From: UBA1479 sp963976055
GTDB lineage: Bacteria > Pseudomonadota > Alphaproteobacteria > Rhodospirillales > Casp-alpha2
Length of the DNA: 64,000 nucleotides
Assembly (NCBI GenBank): GCA_963976055.1
Contig: CAXBJB010000001.1
Location: 1-64,000, forward strand
Direction of reading: 5' to 3'
The notes under the pieces are model-generated. The model searched no databases. It was given only the letters and a program-made list of their open reading frames with translations, and was not told where the DNA came from. This document shows, one piece after another, positions 25,371-34,827 of this stretch. Numbering within the stretch: position 1 is the first letter of the stretch; the number at the start of each line of letters is the position of its first letter. Made by a program: the position numbers and the translations under genes.

Positions 25371-26000
25371 TCAGCCGCGGTTCGAAGCGGGCAGGCAGGC
25401 GCGGATGAACGCCTTGATCTCCGGAGCGTCCCATTCGGCGATGCCTTCCACGCGGCCCTTCTCGCGGCCTTCGGCGTCATAGACGATCGTGGTCGGCAGG
25501 CCGCGCACCTTGTTGGCGCGGGCGAAGGCGCCCTTGGGGTCCAGGTGGATCGCCAGGTTCTTATATCCCTGCTTGTCGAAGAACGGTTTGACCACCTCCA
25601 GGCCGCCGCGGTCCTGGCTGACCGCGATGACCGGAATCCCGTCCTGGGCCAGATCGGCCTTCAACGCGTCCAACTGCGGCATTTCCTTGATGCAGGGGGC
25701 GCACCAGGTGGCCCAGAAATTGACCACCACGCCCTTGCCGCGGGCCAGTTCGGCGACGGTGACAGGTGCCCCCCCGGCGGTCTGCAGCGGCGCCGTCACG
25801 GGCGCGCCCGCCGGTTCCGCCGCCTTGAACTTGGCCAAGGCCGGCGGCGGCGCGGGGCAGGCGGTCTCCGCCCCCCTTGCAATGCCGCCGGGAATGATGA
25901 AAATCGCCCCACTCAACAAGACGGCGGTGGCCAGGGCCCGCAGGCACGCGGCGGGCGCAAGGGCATTACGGGTGGTCTGGATGTTGGTCCGGGTCGTCAT
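25371..26000 (-). CDS. TlpA-family thiol:disulfide reductase
   Basis: This 209-residue periplasmic thioredoxin-fold protein has an N-terminal membrane/signal segment (about 20-43) and the active site WATWCAPC (C100 and C103). It continues with GIPVIAVSQDRG and GLPTTIVYD holding the cis-proline. TlpA proteins keep cytochrome or other cysteines reduced. It diverges from argH over 63 bases; in many alphaproteobacteria these two genes are neighbours in this way. The exact client protein is unknown. Confidence 0.88.
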   Translation of the reverse strand: MTTRTNIQTTRNALAPAACLRALATAVLLSGAIFIIPGGIARGAETACPAPPPALAKFKAAEPAGAPVTAPLQTAGGAPVTVAELARGKGVVVNFWATWCAPCIKEMPQLDALKADLAQDGIPVIAVSQDRGGLEVVKPFFDKQGYKNLAIHLDPKGAFARANKVRGLPTTIVYDAEGREKGRVEGIAEWDAPEIKAFIRACLPASNRG

Positions 26001-26063
26001 GCGGGTTCACTGTCCGTTTACGTTGATCGTCTACACCATCGCCTTGGACTTAAGGAGATAGCC

Positions 26064-27494
26064 ATGGCGCGCACTACGGGCAAGTCCGGATCGGGCGGAA
26101 ACGACGTTTCCGGCGCCTCGACCATCTGGGGCGGGCGCTTCGACGCCGGTCCCGACGCCATTATGGAGGAAATCAACGCCTCCATCGAATTCGACAAGCG
26201 GCTTGCCGGCGAAGACATCGCCGGATCGACCGCCCATGTCCGCATGCTGGCCAAGCAGGGCATCGTCACAGACGCCGACGCCGACGCCATCGCCGATGGG
26301 CTGGCCGCCGTGAAGGCGGAAATCGCCGCGGGCGACTTCGAATTCAAGCGCGCGCTCGAAGACATCCACATGAACGTCGAAAGCCGCCTGGCCGACCTGA
26401 TCGGCGCGCCGGCGGGCCGCCTGCACACGGCGCGGTCGCGCAACGATCAGGTCGCGACGGATTTCAAGTTGTGGGTGCGGGGCGCCATCGACGCCCTGGA
26501 CGCGGGCATCAAGGACCTGCAGGCCGCGCTGATCGAACGCGCCGAGGCCGAGGCGGCGACAATCATGCCCGGCTTCACTCATCTGCAGGGCGCGCAGCCG
26601 GTGACCCTCGGCCATTATCTGCTGGCCTATGTGGAAATGCTGGGCCGCGACCGTGGGCGTCTTGCCGACGGCCGCAAGCGCCTCAACGAATGCCCGCTCG
26701 GCGTGGCGGCGCTGGCCGGAACCTCGTTCCCCATCGACCGCCACATGACGGCGGCGGCGCTGGGCTTCGACCGGCCGACGGCCAATTCTCTGGACACCGT
26801 GTCGGACCGCGACTTCGCGCTTGAATTCCTCTCGACCGCGACGATCCTTGCCGTGCATCTGTCGCGGTTTGCCGAGGAAATGGTCATCTGGTGCTCGCAG
26901 CAGTTCGGCTTCGCCCAGTTCACGGACGCATTCTCGACGGGATCGTCCATCATGCCGCAAAAGCGCAACCCGGACGCGGCCGAGCTGGTGCGCGCCAAGG
27001 TCGGGCGCATCGCCGGGGCGTTCCAGGGCTTGGTCATCGTCATGAAAGGCCTGCCCCTGACCTATGGCAAGGACATGCAGGAAGACAAAGAAGCCGTGTT
27101 CGACGCCGCCGACAACGTCGCCCTGGCCGTGGCCGCGGCGGCGGGCATGGTGCGCGACGTGAAGTTCAACAAGGCGCGCATGGCGGCCGACGCCTCGCGC
27201 GGTTTTTCGACCGCGACCGATCTTGCCGACTGGCTGGTCCGGGTGCTCGGCATGCCGTTCCGCAACGCCCACCATGTCACCGGCTCGCTGGTTGCCATGG
27301 CCGAAGCCAAGGGCTGCGAACTCGAGGGCCTGACCATCGCCGACATGCGCGAAGTGGACCCGGCCATCACCGAGGACGTATATTCGGTGCTCGGCGTCGA
27401 GAATTCCGTGACCAGCCGGACCAGTTACGGCGGCACGGCGCCGGACAACGTGCGCGCCCAGGCCAAGGATGCGCGTGCGCGGTTCCTGGGTTAG
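26064..27494 (+). CDS. argH: Argininosuccinate lyase
   Basis: ArgH splits argininosuccinate to arginine and fumarate, the last step of arginine synthesis. The 476-residue protein of the fumarase/aspartase fold has WGGRFDAGPDA at about 22, HTARSRNDQVATD near 125, and the signature GSSIMPQKRNPD near 293-304 with the catalytic Ser. AAGGAG precedes the ATG at 26064; the frame extends upstream but the sequence there belongs to nothing. It leads an argH - small lipoprotein - lysA operon with short gaps. Confidence 0.96.
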   Translation: MARTTGKSGSGGNDVSGASTIWGGRFDAGPDAIMEEINASIEFDKRLAGEDIAGSTAHVRMLAKQGIVTDADADAIADGLAAVKAEIAAGDFEFKRALEDIHMNVESRLADLIGAPAGRLHTARSRNDQVATDFKLWVRGAIDALDAGIKDLQAALIERAEAEAATIMPGFTHLQGAQPVTLGHYLLAYVEMLGRDRGRLADGRKRLNECPLGVAALAGTSFPIDRHMTAAALGFDRPTANSLDTVSDRDFALEFLSTATILAVHLSRFAEEMVIWCSQQFGFAQFTDAFSTGSSIMPQKRNPDAAELVRAKVGRIAGAFQGLVIVMKGLPLTYGKDMQEDKEAVFDAADNVALAVAAAAGMVRDVKFNKARMAADASRGFSTATDLADWLVRVLGMPFRNAHHVTGSLVAMAEAKGCELEGLTIADMREVDPAITEDVYSVLGVENSVTSRTSYGGTAPDNVRAQAKDARARFLG

Positions 27495-27534
27495 GGTCCG
27501 GAACGCGGATGGACATTCGGGAAGATCGGACGCG

Positions 27535-27774
27535 ATGACACGCAGACAGTTCCTTTCGACGCTTCTTGCCGGCCTGACGGTCGCCGGGCTGTCGGCCTGC
27601 GGGCGCAAGAACCAGCCCAAGCACCCGCCGGGATCGGAATTTCCCCACGACTATCCCTATTTCCCGCCGGACAAACGGGGCCCCGTGCCGGTCACGCCGG
27701 CAGAGGGAGAGGCCGAGCCCGTGGACAGGTCCCAGTTCCTGAAACTCGACACGATCCCGGACCGCACCAGATAA
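27535..27774 (+). CDS. Small YifL/LptM-like lipoprotein
   Basis: A 79-residue lipoprotein with a twin-arginine-like start and the lipobox LSAC followed by GRKNQPKHPP, as in the YifL/LptM family (LPS translocon maturation chaperone). The rest is proline-rich and acidic. In related genomes such a gene sits between argH and lysA, exactly as here, which supports it. The ATG at 27535 begins the signal peptide; an in-frame upstream start is unlikely. The function is inferred from the family and not shown by the sequence. Confidence 0.72.
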   Translation: MTRRQFLSTLLAGLTVAGLSACGRKNQPKHPPGSEFPHDYPYFPPDKRGPVPVTPAEGEAEPVDRSQFLKLDTIPDRTR

Positions 27775-27830
27775 CCCGGCCGTGCCCGCCCCATCGGGCC
27801 CGCCGTTGAACAAAGACCGGAAACCGACCC

Positions 27831-29096
27831 TTGGACCATTTCACCTACAAAGACGGGCTGTTGTCAGCCGAGGACGTGAGCCTTGCCGACCTGGCAGACC
27901 AGGTCGGCACGCCGTTCTATTGCTATTCGCGGGCGACGCTGGAGCGCCACTTCCAGGTGTTCGACGACGCCCTGGCGGGCCTCGACCACACCATCTGTTA
28001 TGCGGTCAAGGCCAACGGCAACGTCGCCGTGATCAAGACCCTGGCGCGGCTGGGGGCGGGGGCCGACGTGGTGTCCGGCGGCGAACTGATGCGTGCGCTG
28101 GCGGCGGGCGTGCCGGCGTCGAAGATCGTGTTTTCCGGCGTCGGCAAGACCCAGGCCGAAATGGCTCAGGCCCTGGACGCCGGGCTTTACCAGATGAATG
28201 TGGAGTCCGAACCGGAACTGGTGGCGCTGTCCGAAGTCGCGGCCGCCAAGGGCATGACCGCCCATGTAGCGATCCGCATCAACCCGGACGTGGACGCCAA
28301 GACCCATGCCAAGATCACCACGGGGCGGGCGGAAAACAAGTTCGGCATCGATTGGGACCGGGCGCCGGAGGTTTACGCCAGGGCGCGCGACCTTCCGGGC
28401 ATCGATGCCGGCGGCATCGCCGTGCATATCGGCTCGCAATTGCTCGATCTGGAACCTTACCGCCGTGCCTATGAGCGGCTGCGCGACGTCGCCCTCGACC
28501 TGCGCGCCCAGGGCCACGACATCCGCCGCCTCGACCTCGGCGGCGGGCTCGGCATTCCCTACAACGACGAACAGGCGCCACCGCCCGCCGACTACGGCGC
28601 CATGGTCAGGGACATCGTCGGGCCGCTCGGCTGCCATGTCACGGTCGAACCGGGGCGCCTGATCGCGGGCAACGCGGGCGTGCTGGTGACCCGCGTGCTC
28701 TACGCCAAGCAGGGATCGACCCGTCGCTTCGTCATCGTCGATGCGGCCATGAACGACTTGATCCGCCCGGCCCTCTATGACGCCTATCACGCCATCGTGC
28801 CGGTGGCCGAGCCGGCGCCGGGCGGCGACCGTTACCCTGTCGATGTCGTTGGACCTGTCTGCGAAACCGGTGATACATTTGCGGTGCAACGCCATCTTCC
28901 CGCCGTAAAGCCGGGGGATCTTCTGGCGATCAGGTCCGCAGGTGCCTACGGGGCCGTCATGGCTTCGACCTACAACGGCCGGCCCCTGGTGCCCGAGGTT
29001 CTGGTATCGGGCGGCGACCATGCCGTGGTCCGCCGCCGCGTCGAAGCCGAGGAATTCATGGCCTTCGACGCGCTGCCGCCCTGGCTGGAGGATTGA
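27831..29096 (+). CDS. lysA: Diaminopimelate decarboxylase
   Basis: LysA converts meso-diaminopimelate to lysine with pyridoxal phosphate. The 421-residue protein has the PLP lysine in CYAVKANGN (K60), the glycine loop VHIGSQL and LGGGLGIPY, and the substrate cysteine in GPVCETGD, with EPGRLIAGNAG before it. The TTG start at 27831 fits the family N-terminus. It is the last gene of the argH operon, 56 bases after the small lipoprotein gene. Normal length. Confidence 0.95.
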   Translation: MDHFTYKDGLLSAEDVSLADLADQVGTPFYCYSRATLERHFQVFDDALAGLDHTICYAVKANGNVAVIKTLARLGAGADVVSGGELMRALAAGVPASKIVFSGVGKTQAEMAQALDAGLYQMNVESEPELVALSEVAAAKGMTAHVAIRINPDVDAKTHAKITTGRAENKFGIDWDRAPEVYARARDLPGIDAGGIAVHIGSQLLDLEPYRRAYERLRDVALDLRAQGHDIRRLDLGGGLGIPYNDEQAPPPADYGAMVRDIVGPLGCHVTVEPGRLIAGNAGVLVTRVLYAKQGSTRRFVIVDAAMNDLIRPALYDAYHAIVPVAEPAPGGDRYPVDVVGPVCETGDTFAVQRHLPAVKPGDLLAIRSAGAYGAVMASTYNGRPLVPEVLVSGGDHAVVRRRVEAEEFMAFDALPPWLED

Positions 29097-29219
29097 TCGC
29101 CGGGTTTCCGGCGTCTCCGGCCCCCGTGCGGTCGGTGGAAAACGGGTTGCGGGGTGCCTTGGGCGGCCCCACCTGTTTCAGGTGAACCTGCCCGACGTTG
29201 GGTGAAAGGAACCCGCCGC

Positions 29220-31898
29220 ATGCTGGATGTTCCGCCGCCGGCAACCGGCCGGACGGACACCGGATTGGGTCTGCGCTACCGCCTGCTGCTGCCGCTGGCG
29301 CGGGGCGTGGTTTTCTTTGAAAAAATCTGGCCCCTGGTTTGGTCCATGCTGGCCGTCCTTGCCCTGTTCGTGGGCCTGGCGCTGCTCGACATCCTTCCCC
29401 TGCTGCCCCACTGGCTGCACGGCATCGTGTTGCTGGCCTTCGCCGGGGTGCTGGCGTTGACCCTGCGCCGGGCGTGGGAAAACCGGCCCGTGGTCAGCCG
29501 CGCCGCGGCCCGCCACCGGCTGGAGGACGACAGCGGCTTCGATCATCGCCCCCTTGCCACCCTGGACGACCGGCTGCTGGCCGGCATGGACGACCGCCTG
29601 GCCCGCCGCCTGTGGCAGCGCCACCGTGACCGCATGGCCGGACGCATCGTCGGCATGCGCCTGGGCGCGCCATCGCCGGATGTGCCCGGCCACGACCCCC
29701 GGGCGTTCCGCGCCCCCCTGCTGGTGCTTCTGGTGCTCGGCATCGTCGTCGGCGGACATGACGCGGGCGGGCGCTTGCTGCGCGCAATGACCCCCCTGGG
29801 GGCGGCGGCCATGGGCCAACAGCTCAGCCTGTCCGTGTGGATCACGCCGCCCGCCTATACCCGTCAGGCGCCGATCTATCTGGAATTGAACGGCGGCGGC
29901 AAGGTGCCGCCACCCGGCGACCGGCCGGCCGCCGCCGCCATATCGGTGCCCCAGGGCTCGACCCTGCTGGCCCAGGCCAGCGGCGTTGGACGCACCCCCG
30001 ACCTGGCTCTGGGCGGCGTCGAAACCCCCTTCACCCCGATCGGCAGCGGTCACGAGGCCGGCAGCTTTCGCCTGGAAACCCTGCTCGACACGCCGGGTGT
30101 CCAGGACATCAACATCACCGTTGCCGGACGCGGGCTTGCGGCCTGGCCCCTGATCGTGGTCGCCGATACCCCACCGACGGCGGAATTCGTCGCCAAGCCG
30201 TCACAGGCCGGACGGGCGTCGTTCAAGACAGAGTTCGAAGCCAAGGACGATTACGGCCTGGCCTCCGTGGAATTGACCATCCGCCATCCCAACGGCCGCC
30301 CCGTTCTCGGCGGTGAGGAGATCGTGCGCCTCGCCCTGCCGCTGGCCGAGCCCGGCACCGTGCTGACCCAGGGCGTCGGCGTCCACGACCTGAGCGCCCA
30401 TCCCTGGGCGGGGATCGAGGTCGTCGGCCGCATCGAGGTCACGGACGGCCGAGGTCAGGTCGGCGCCAGCGAGGACCTGAAATTCCTGTTGCCGCAGCGC
30501 ACCTTCAATCACCCGGTCGCGCGCGCCCTGGTAGAACAGCGGCGCCGGTTGTCCGACGTTTCCCCCGACGTGATCACCGAGGTGGTCGAAGTTCTGGAAG
30601 ACCTGCTCCACAAGCCCGACCATTTCTTCAACGATACGGTGGTGTTCCTCGCCATCAACGTGGCCGGCGCGCGGCTGCTGCACAGCGGCGACAAGGACAC
30701 GGAGATCGCCAGTGTCCAGAAGCTTCTGTGGGACACGGCGCTGCGCATCGAGGACGGCGATTTCGCCGTCGCCGAACGCGAGCTCATGGACCTTCAGGAC
30801 AAGGTCATGAAGGCCATACGGGACGGCGCGGATTCCCAGGAAGTCCAACACCTGATGGAGCAGTTGCGCCAGGCATTGGATGAATACCTCAAGGCGCTGA
30901 CCGAACAGCTGACGCGCCAGGACCTCAAGGACCTGCCGGCCTTCGACCCCAACATGCAGTCGCTGCAAAGCCGCGACCTGCAGGATATGCTCGACCGGGC
31001 CCACGAACTGGCCAAGAACGGCGCCATGGACGCGGCCCGCCAAATGCTGGCGCAATTGCAGAAGGCGCTCGACCAGATCCGCCGCGGCATGGCTATGGCG
31101 CCCCAGGAACAGCAGCAGATGTCCGAGGCCAAACGTCTGATGGACGGGCTCCGCGAGCTGACCGAACGCCAGCGCGGCCTGCTTGACGAGACCTTTCAGC
31201 GCGCCCAGCAGGACCGTCTGTCACCGCGTGGCCGCCAGGGTCCGGAAGGCGCCATGCCGCTGCCACGGGATGGTGAGCAAGGCCAGGGCGAAAGACGCCC
31301 CGGCCAGGGGCCGCAGCAAGGCCAGGGCCAGCAACCGGGCGACGGGCAGGCTGAGCGGCAACAGGCCCGCCCCGGCGGCACGCCCCGGCCGGGCATGGGC
31401 GGCGATCCCAATCTGCAGGGTCGGGCCCAGCAGGAAGCCCTGCGCCGGGGGCTCGGCGAACTGATGCTGCAAATGGACGAAATGCTGGGCAACATCCCGG
31501 GTGAACTGGGCCAGGCGGAGCGCGCCATGCGCGAGGCGTCGCGGGCCCTCGGCAAGGGGCAGCCGGGCAACGCCGTGCCCAATCAGACGGAAGCCCTGGA
31601 ACATCTGCAGAAATCCCAGGACCAGATGGCGCAGAAGATGGCACAGCAGTTCGGCCCGCAGCTCGGCCTGCGCCCCGGACAGCAGGGTCAACGCGGGCCC
31701 GGCCGCGGCCAGGACCCGTTCGGCCGCGGGTCGGGCGGGGCCTTCGGCGCCTCGGTCGACGGCGACGTCGAGGTGCCGTCACGCATGGAAATGCGCCGGG
31801 CCCGGGAAATCCTCGACGAACTGCGCAAGCGTTCGGGCGAACGCCAACGCCCGCCGCTGGAACGCGACTACATCGACCGCCTGCTCAAGCAGTTCTGA
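29220..31898 (+). CDS. TIGR02302 family (DUF4175) membrane protein
   Basis: This 892-residue protein has N-terminal membrane helices (about 42-62, 67-85 and 160-185), a large extracytoplasmic part and a long, coiled-coil and low-complexity C-terminal part. The domain at 210-420 has strand-rich repeats; 460-640 is helical; 680-800 is Gln/Gly/Arg-rich (GQGQQPGDGQ-like runs). The layout matches TIGR02302, an alphaproteobacterial family often called DUF4175, whose role is unknown. AAAGGA precedes the ATG at 29220. The Gln-rich region is a feature of the family. Confidence 0.85.
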   Translation: MLDVPPPATGRTDTGLGLRYRLLLPLARGVVFFEKIWPLVWSMLAVLALFVGLALLDILPLLPHWLHGIVLLAFAGVLALTLRRAWENRPVVSRAAARHRLEDDSGFDHRPLATLDDRLLAGMDDRLARRLWQRHRDRMAGRIVGMRLGAPSPDVPGHDPRAFRAPLLVLLVLGIVVGGHDAGGRLLRAMTPLGAAAMGQQLSLSVWITPPAYTRQAPIYLELNGGGKVPPPGDRPAAAAISVPQGSTLLAQASGVGRTPDLALGGVETPFTPIGSGHEAGSFRLETLLDTPGVQDINITVAGRGLAAWPLIVVADTPPTAEFVAKPSQAGRASFKTEFEAKDDYGLASVELTIRHPNGRPVLGGEEIVRLALPLAEPGTVLTQGVGVHDLSAHPWAGIEVVGRIEVTDGRGQVGASEDLKFLLPQRTFNHPVARALVEQRRRLSDVSPDVITEVVEVLEDLLHKPDHFFNDTVVFLAINVAGARLLHSGDKDTEIASVQKLLWDTALRIEDGDFAVAERELMDLQDKVMKAIRDGADSQEVQHLMEQLRQALDEYLKALTEQLTRQDLKDLPAFDPNMQSLQSRDLQDMLDRAHELAKNGAMDAARQMLAQLQKALDQIRRGMAMAPQEQQQMSEAKRLMDGLRELTERQRGLLDETFQRAQQDRLSPRGRQGPEGAMPLPRDGEQGQGERRPGQGPQQGQGQQPGDGQAERQQARPGGTPRPGMGGDPNLQGRAQQEALRRGLGELMLQMDEMLGNIPGELGQAERAMREASRALGKGQPGNAVPNQTEALEHLQKSQDQMAQKMAQQFGPQLGLRPGQQGQRGPGRGQDPFGRGSGGAFGASVDGDVEVPSRMEMRRAREILDELRKRSGERQRPPLERDYIDRLLKQF

Positions 31899-31927
31899 TT
31901 TCCGGGATAAACGGGGCCGACCGGCAC

Positions 31928-32971
31928 TTAATTCTTGGCCGGTGCCGCCGCGTCCTTGGGATCGATGAAGGTGACCGTGATGCGCCGGCGCAAGGGCGAC
32001 GGCTCACGGACCCGGATCTTGAAGGACATCTTGTCGCCCTTCGCCAGTTCGCTCTTCAACGGTGCCACGTCGGTGTGCTGGATCGGCTCGCCCTCGGCGT
32101 CGAACAGGATCGCGCGGACCATGGGAACGGGGCGGGGGCCGTCGGCGACGTTTTCGATCTGGCCGCGAATGACCAGGACTTCCAGGCCCTGGTCCGTTTC
32201 CTGGGCATGTTCGACGCGCTGAATTTGCAGACCATCGCCGACCTGGTGGAAGCCGACCATCTTGAACACGTCGTTCAGTTGCGGAACCTTGGCGACCAGT
32301 TCGTCCTTGAAGAAGAAGGTGCCGGCGACCAGCCCGCCGATCAGCAGCACGAAGAACAGGGCGATGACCTTGCCCAGGATGCTTTTCTGCGGCAGGTCGT
32401 CGTCCGGGTCCTGTTCCTCGGCCGAGAACACGTCGGGAATGTAGTCCGGGTCATCCATCTGGTCCGGGGACTCGATGGACTCCAGGTCGTCTTCCTCGTC
32501 GTCGTTGTTGATCAGGGATTCGAACGGCTCAATGTCGTCGTCGTCCTCGAACATGTCGTCGATGTCATTGGGCAGCACGCCCATGTCGCTGTCGTCGTCG
32601 GCGATCGTGGGGGTGGGCTCGATGATGGGATCGGGCGCGTCCGCCGGTTCCGGCGCCGGCGGCGCCGGCACGGGGGCCGGTTCGGGCGGTGGCGGCGGTG
32701 CGGCCTGCGGCACGGGGGGCGGCGCATATGCCTGCGGCGGATAGGGCGCGGGTGGCGCACCGTAGCCGGGCTGCGCGTACATCTGTTGCTGGGGCGGATA
32801 GGCGGCCGGCGCCGCGGCGTGGCGGGGCGTGGGGACCGGATCGGGCAGCGCATCGCGCGGGTCGGCGAACCACACATGGCTGCAATTCGAGCAGCTCACG
32901 TTTCGCCCCGGCCCAAGCTGCGCGGGTTGCAGCATGTAGCGCGTGCGACAATTTGGACAGGTAACCAGCAT
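31928..32971 (-). CDS. MJ0042-type zinc-ribbon membrane protein (DUF3426-like)
   Basis: This 347-residue protein begins with an MJ0042 zinc ribbon (CPNCRTRY ... CSNCSHVW, cysteines at about 5, 8, 26 and 29), then a proline-rich stretch (50-140), an acidic DDDD-rich region (150-215), one membrane helix (about 225-245) and a periplasmic domain like DUF3426 (260-340). Such proteins are common next to ftsEX in alphaproteobacteria; this one diverges from ftsE. I chose the ATG at 32971 because the zinc ribbon starts at residue 5. The function is unknown. Confidence 0.85.
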   Translation of the reverse strand: MLVTCPNCRTRYMLQPAQLGPGRNVSCSNCSHVWFADPRDALPDPVPTPRHAAAPAAYPPQQQMYAQPGYGAPPAPYPPQAYAPPPVPQAAPPPPPEPAPVPAPPAPEPADAPDPIIEPTPTIADDDSDMGVLPNDIDDMFEDDDDIEPFESLINNDDEEDDLESIESPDQMDDPDYIPDVFSAEEQDPDDDLPQKSILGKVIALFFVLLIGGLVAGTFFFKDELVAKVPQLNDVFKMVGFHQVGDGLQIQRVEHAQETDQGLEVLVIRGQIENVADGPRPVPMVRAILFDAEGEPIQHTDVAPLKSELAKGDKMSFKIRVREPSPLRRRITVTFIDPKDAAAPAKN

Positions 32972-33086
32972 ATTTACCCCGATTCCACCCACGGACTTTA
33001 TATGCGTCGGCAAATAGGAAAGCAAGCCGAGCAAACCCAAGGGCTTCGGTCCCTTCCCTGGACGCCGACGCGACCCCATGGCATTG

Positions 33087-33131
33087 TTCCCTAAAGGGAA
33101 TAGCCGATCATTGATGAATTTTTCCCTAAAG
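33087..33131. promoter_or_regulatory. Repeated TTCCCTAAAG elements in the ftsE promoter region
   Basis: TTCCCTAAAG occurs at 33087-33096 and again at 33122-33131, 35 bases apart. The first continues as an inverted repeat, TTCCC-TAAA-GGGAA (33087-33100). They lie in the 180-base divergent region between the zinc-ribbon gene and ftsE and may be sites for one regulator. Its identity is unknown. Confidence 0.45.
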
Positions 33132-33151
33132 TCCCCGAGAGCCCGATCAAG

Positions 33152-33934
33152 GTGCCCCCAAAGGTGAGAGACAGCGATCCCGAAAGCATCGTCCGCTTCG
33201 AAAACGTCGGACTGCGCTATGGACTGGGGCCCGAGGTGCTGCAGGACATCACCTTTTCCCTGGGGCCGTCGTCCTTTCGCTTTCTTCTGGGGGAAAGCGG
33301 TGCCGGTAAATCCTCCCTGCTGAAGCTTCTCTACATGGCCCTGCGCCCGACGCGGGGGCAGATATCGCTGTTCGGGCGCAACGTCGCCAGCATGTCACGG
33401 GGCGAATTGCCGCGCCTGCGCCGCCGGGTCGGCGTCGTGTTCCAGGAATTCCGCCTGCTCGATCATCTGTCCGCCTTCGACAACGTGGCCTTGCCTATGC
33501 GCGTGGCCGGGGCCCGGGAAAGCGACGTGCGCCGCCATGTCGAGGAACTGCTGTCCTGGGTCGGGCTGAAGGACCATCTGAATTCACGCCCGCCGACCCT
33601 GTCCGGCGGCCAGCAGCAGCGCATCGCCATCGCGCGGGCCGTCATTACCCGGCCCAAGCTTCTGCTGGCGGACGAGCCGACGGGCAATGTCGACGATAAG
33701 ATGGGCCTGCGCCTGATGCACCTGTTCGAGGAACTGAACAAGCTGGGCACCACGGTGATCGTGGCGACCCACAACCTGGGTATCGTGCGCCAGATGGCGC
33801 ATCCCGTCATGCGTCTGGAAAACGGACGCCTGAATATGGACGAGGCGGAAATCATTTCCGACCTGGGCCTGGACGAACCGGGCATCGGCGCCGGCGCCGC
33901 TCCCGCCGGCCCCGGCTTCTCCCGCATTCATTGA
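33152..33934 (+). CDS. ftsE: Cell division ATP-binding protein FtsE
   Basis: FtsE is the ATPase of the FtsEX complex that couples the divisome to peptidoglycan hydrolases. The 260-residue ABC protein has Walker A GESGAGKS (47-54), signature LSGGQQQR and Walker B LLLADEPTG, plus the H-loop THN. The GTG start at 33152 gives a short polar N-terminus; no better start is seen. The C-terminal tail after the ABC domain is longer than in E. coli (about 30 more residues). The stop overlaps ftsX by 4 bases. Confidence 0.95.
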   Translation: MPPKVRDSDPESIVRFENVGLRYGLGPEVLQDITFSLGPSSFRFLLGESGAGKSSLLKLLYMALRPTRGQISLFGRNVASMSRGELPRLRRRVGVVFQEFRLLDHLSAFDNVALPMRVAGARESDVRRHVEELLSWVGLKDHLNSRPPTLSGGQQQRIAIARAVITRPKLLLADEPTGNVDDKMGLRLMHLFEELNKLGTTVIVATHNLGIVRQMAHPVMRLENGRLNMDEAEIISDLGLDEPGIGAGAAPAGPGFSRIH

Positions 33935-34827
33935 CGCTGACCGTGATGCTCCGCCGCCGCTCCGACCTGCCGATGAACGAGGACACCCTGGGCCGCTTCC
34001 TGCCCTGGCTGATCGCCTTCATGGTCTTTCTGTCGGCTCTGGCGCTGGCCGGGATGCTGATCCTCAACGACGCGGTCAAGCGTTGGGACACGGGGCTCAA
34101 CGCCACCGTCTCGGTTCAGGTGCCGCCGGGTGCGAACGCGCGCGAGGATGAACAGCGCCTGAGCCAGGTGCTCGCCGTGCTGGCCGCCAAGCCGGGGGTC
34201 GAACGCTACGAGACGCTGTCCAAGGACCGCCTGCTTGATCTGCTGAAACCCTGGATCGGCGAGGCCGGACAGGCCCAGGACCTGCCGATCCCCATGCTGA
34301 TCGACGTTACCGTGGACCGGGGTGCCGTGCTCGACGCGCAAAGCCTGGCCAAGGAGCTACAGGCCCGCGTGCCGGGGGTGTCGGTCGACGACCACCGGGT
34401 CTGGCTCAGCCAGCTCGTGCGTCTGGTCACGGTGATCCAGGTCCTGGCCTGGGCGGTGTTGGGCCTGATCGGTCTGGCGACCGTCGGCACCGTCGTGTTC
34501 ACCACCCGCACGGGCCTGGCCATCCACAGGGAAGCCATCGAGGTTTTGCACCTGATCGGCGCCCAGGATGCCTATATCGCGCGCCAATTCGCGTCCCGCG
34601 CCCTCGGCCTGGGGCTCAAGGGCGGGTTTCTCGGTCTCGCGCTCGCCGTGCCGACCCTGGCCGGGATCGGCTACCTTGCAATGGAAACGGGGGCGACCAT
34701 GGTGCCCAAGCCTGACCTGGGGGTCTTCAAGGCCCTGGGGTTCCTCGTCCTTCCCGTCGCCGTGGCGCTGCTTGCCATGATGACCGCGCGGTCGACCGTC
34801 ATGCGCAACCTGAAGCGGATGTCCTGA
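33931..34827 (+). CDS. ftsX: Cell division protein FtsX
   Basis: FtsX is the membrane partner of FtsE. The 298-residue protein has a first helix (about 25-47), a periplasmic domain (48-160) and three more helices (about 165-190, 220-240 and 265-285), the FtsX topology. The ABC-contact loop has RTGLAIHREAIEVLHLIGA. The TTG start overlaps the ftsE stop (TTGA), a strong sign of coupled translation. It overlaps the YdcF gene by one base. Confidence 0.9.
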   Translation: MTLTVMLRRRSDLPMNEDTLGRFLPWLIAFMVFLSALALAGMLILNDAVKRWDTGLNATVSVQVPPGANAREDEQRLSQVLAVLAAKPGVERYETLSKDRLLDLLKPWIGEAGQAQDLPIPMLIDVTVDRGAVLDAQSLAKELQARVPGVSVDDHRVWLSQLVRLVTVIQVLAWAVLGLIGLATVGTVVFTTRTGLAIHREAIEVLHLIGAQDAYIARQFASRALGLGLKGGFLGLALAVPTLAGIGYLAMETGATMVPKPDLGVFKALGFLVLPVAVALLAMMTARSTVMRNLKRMS

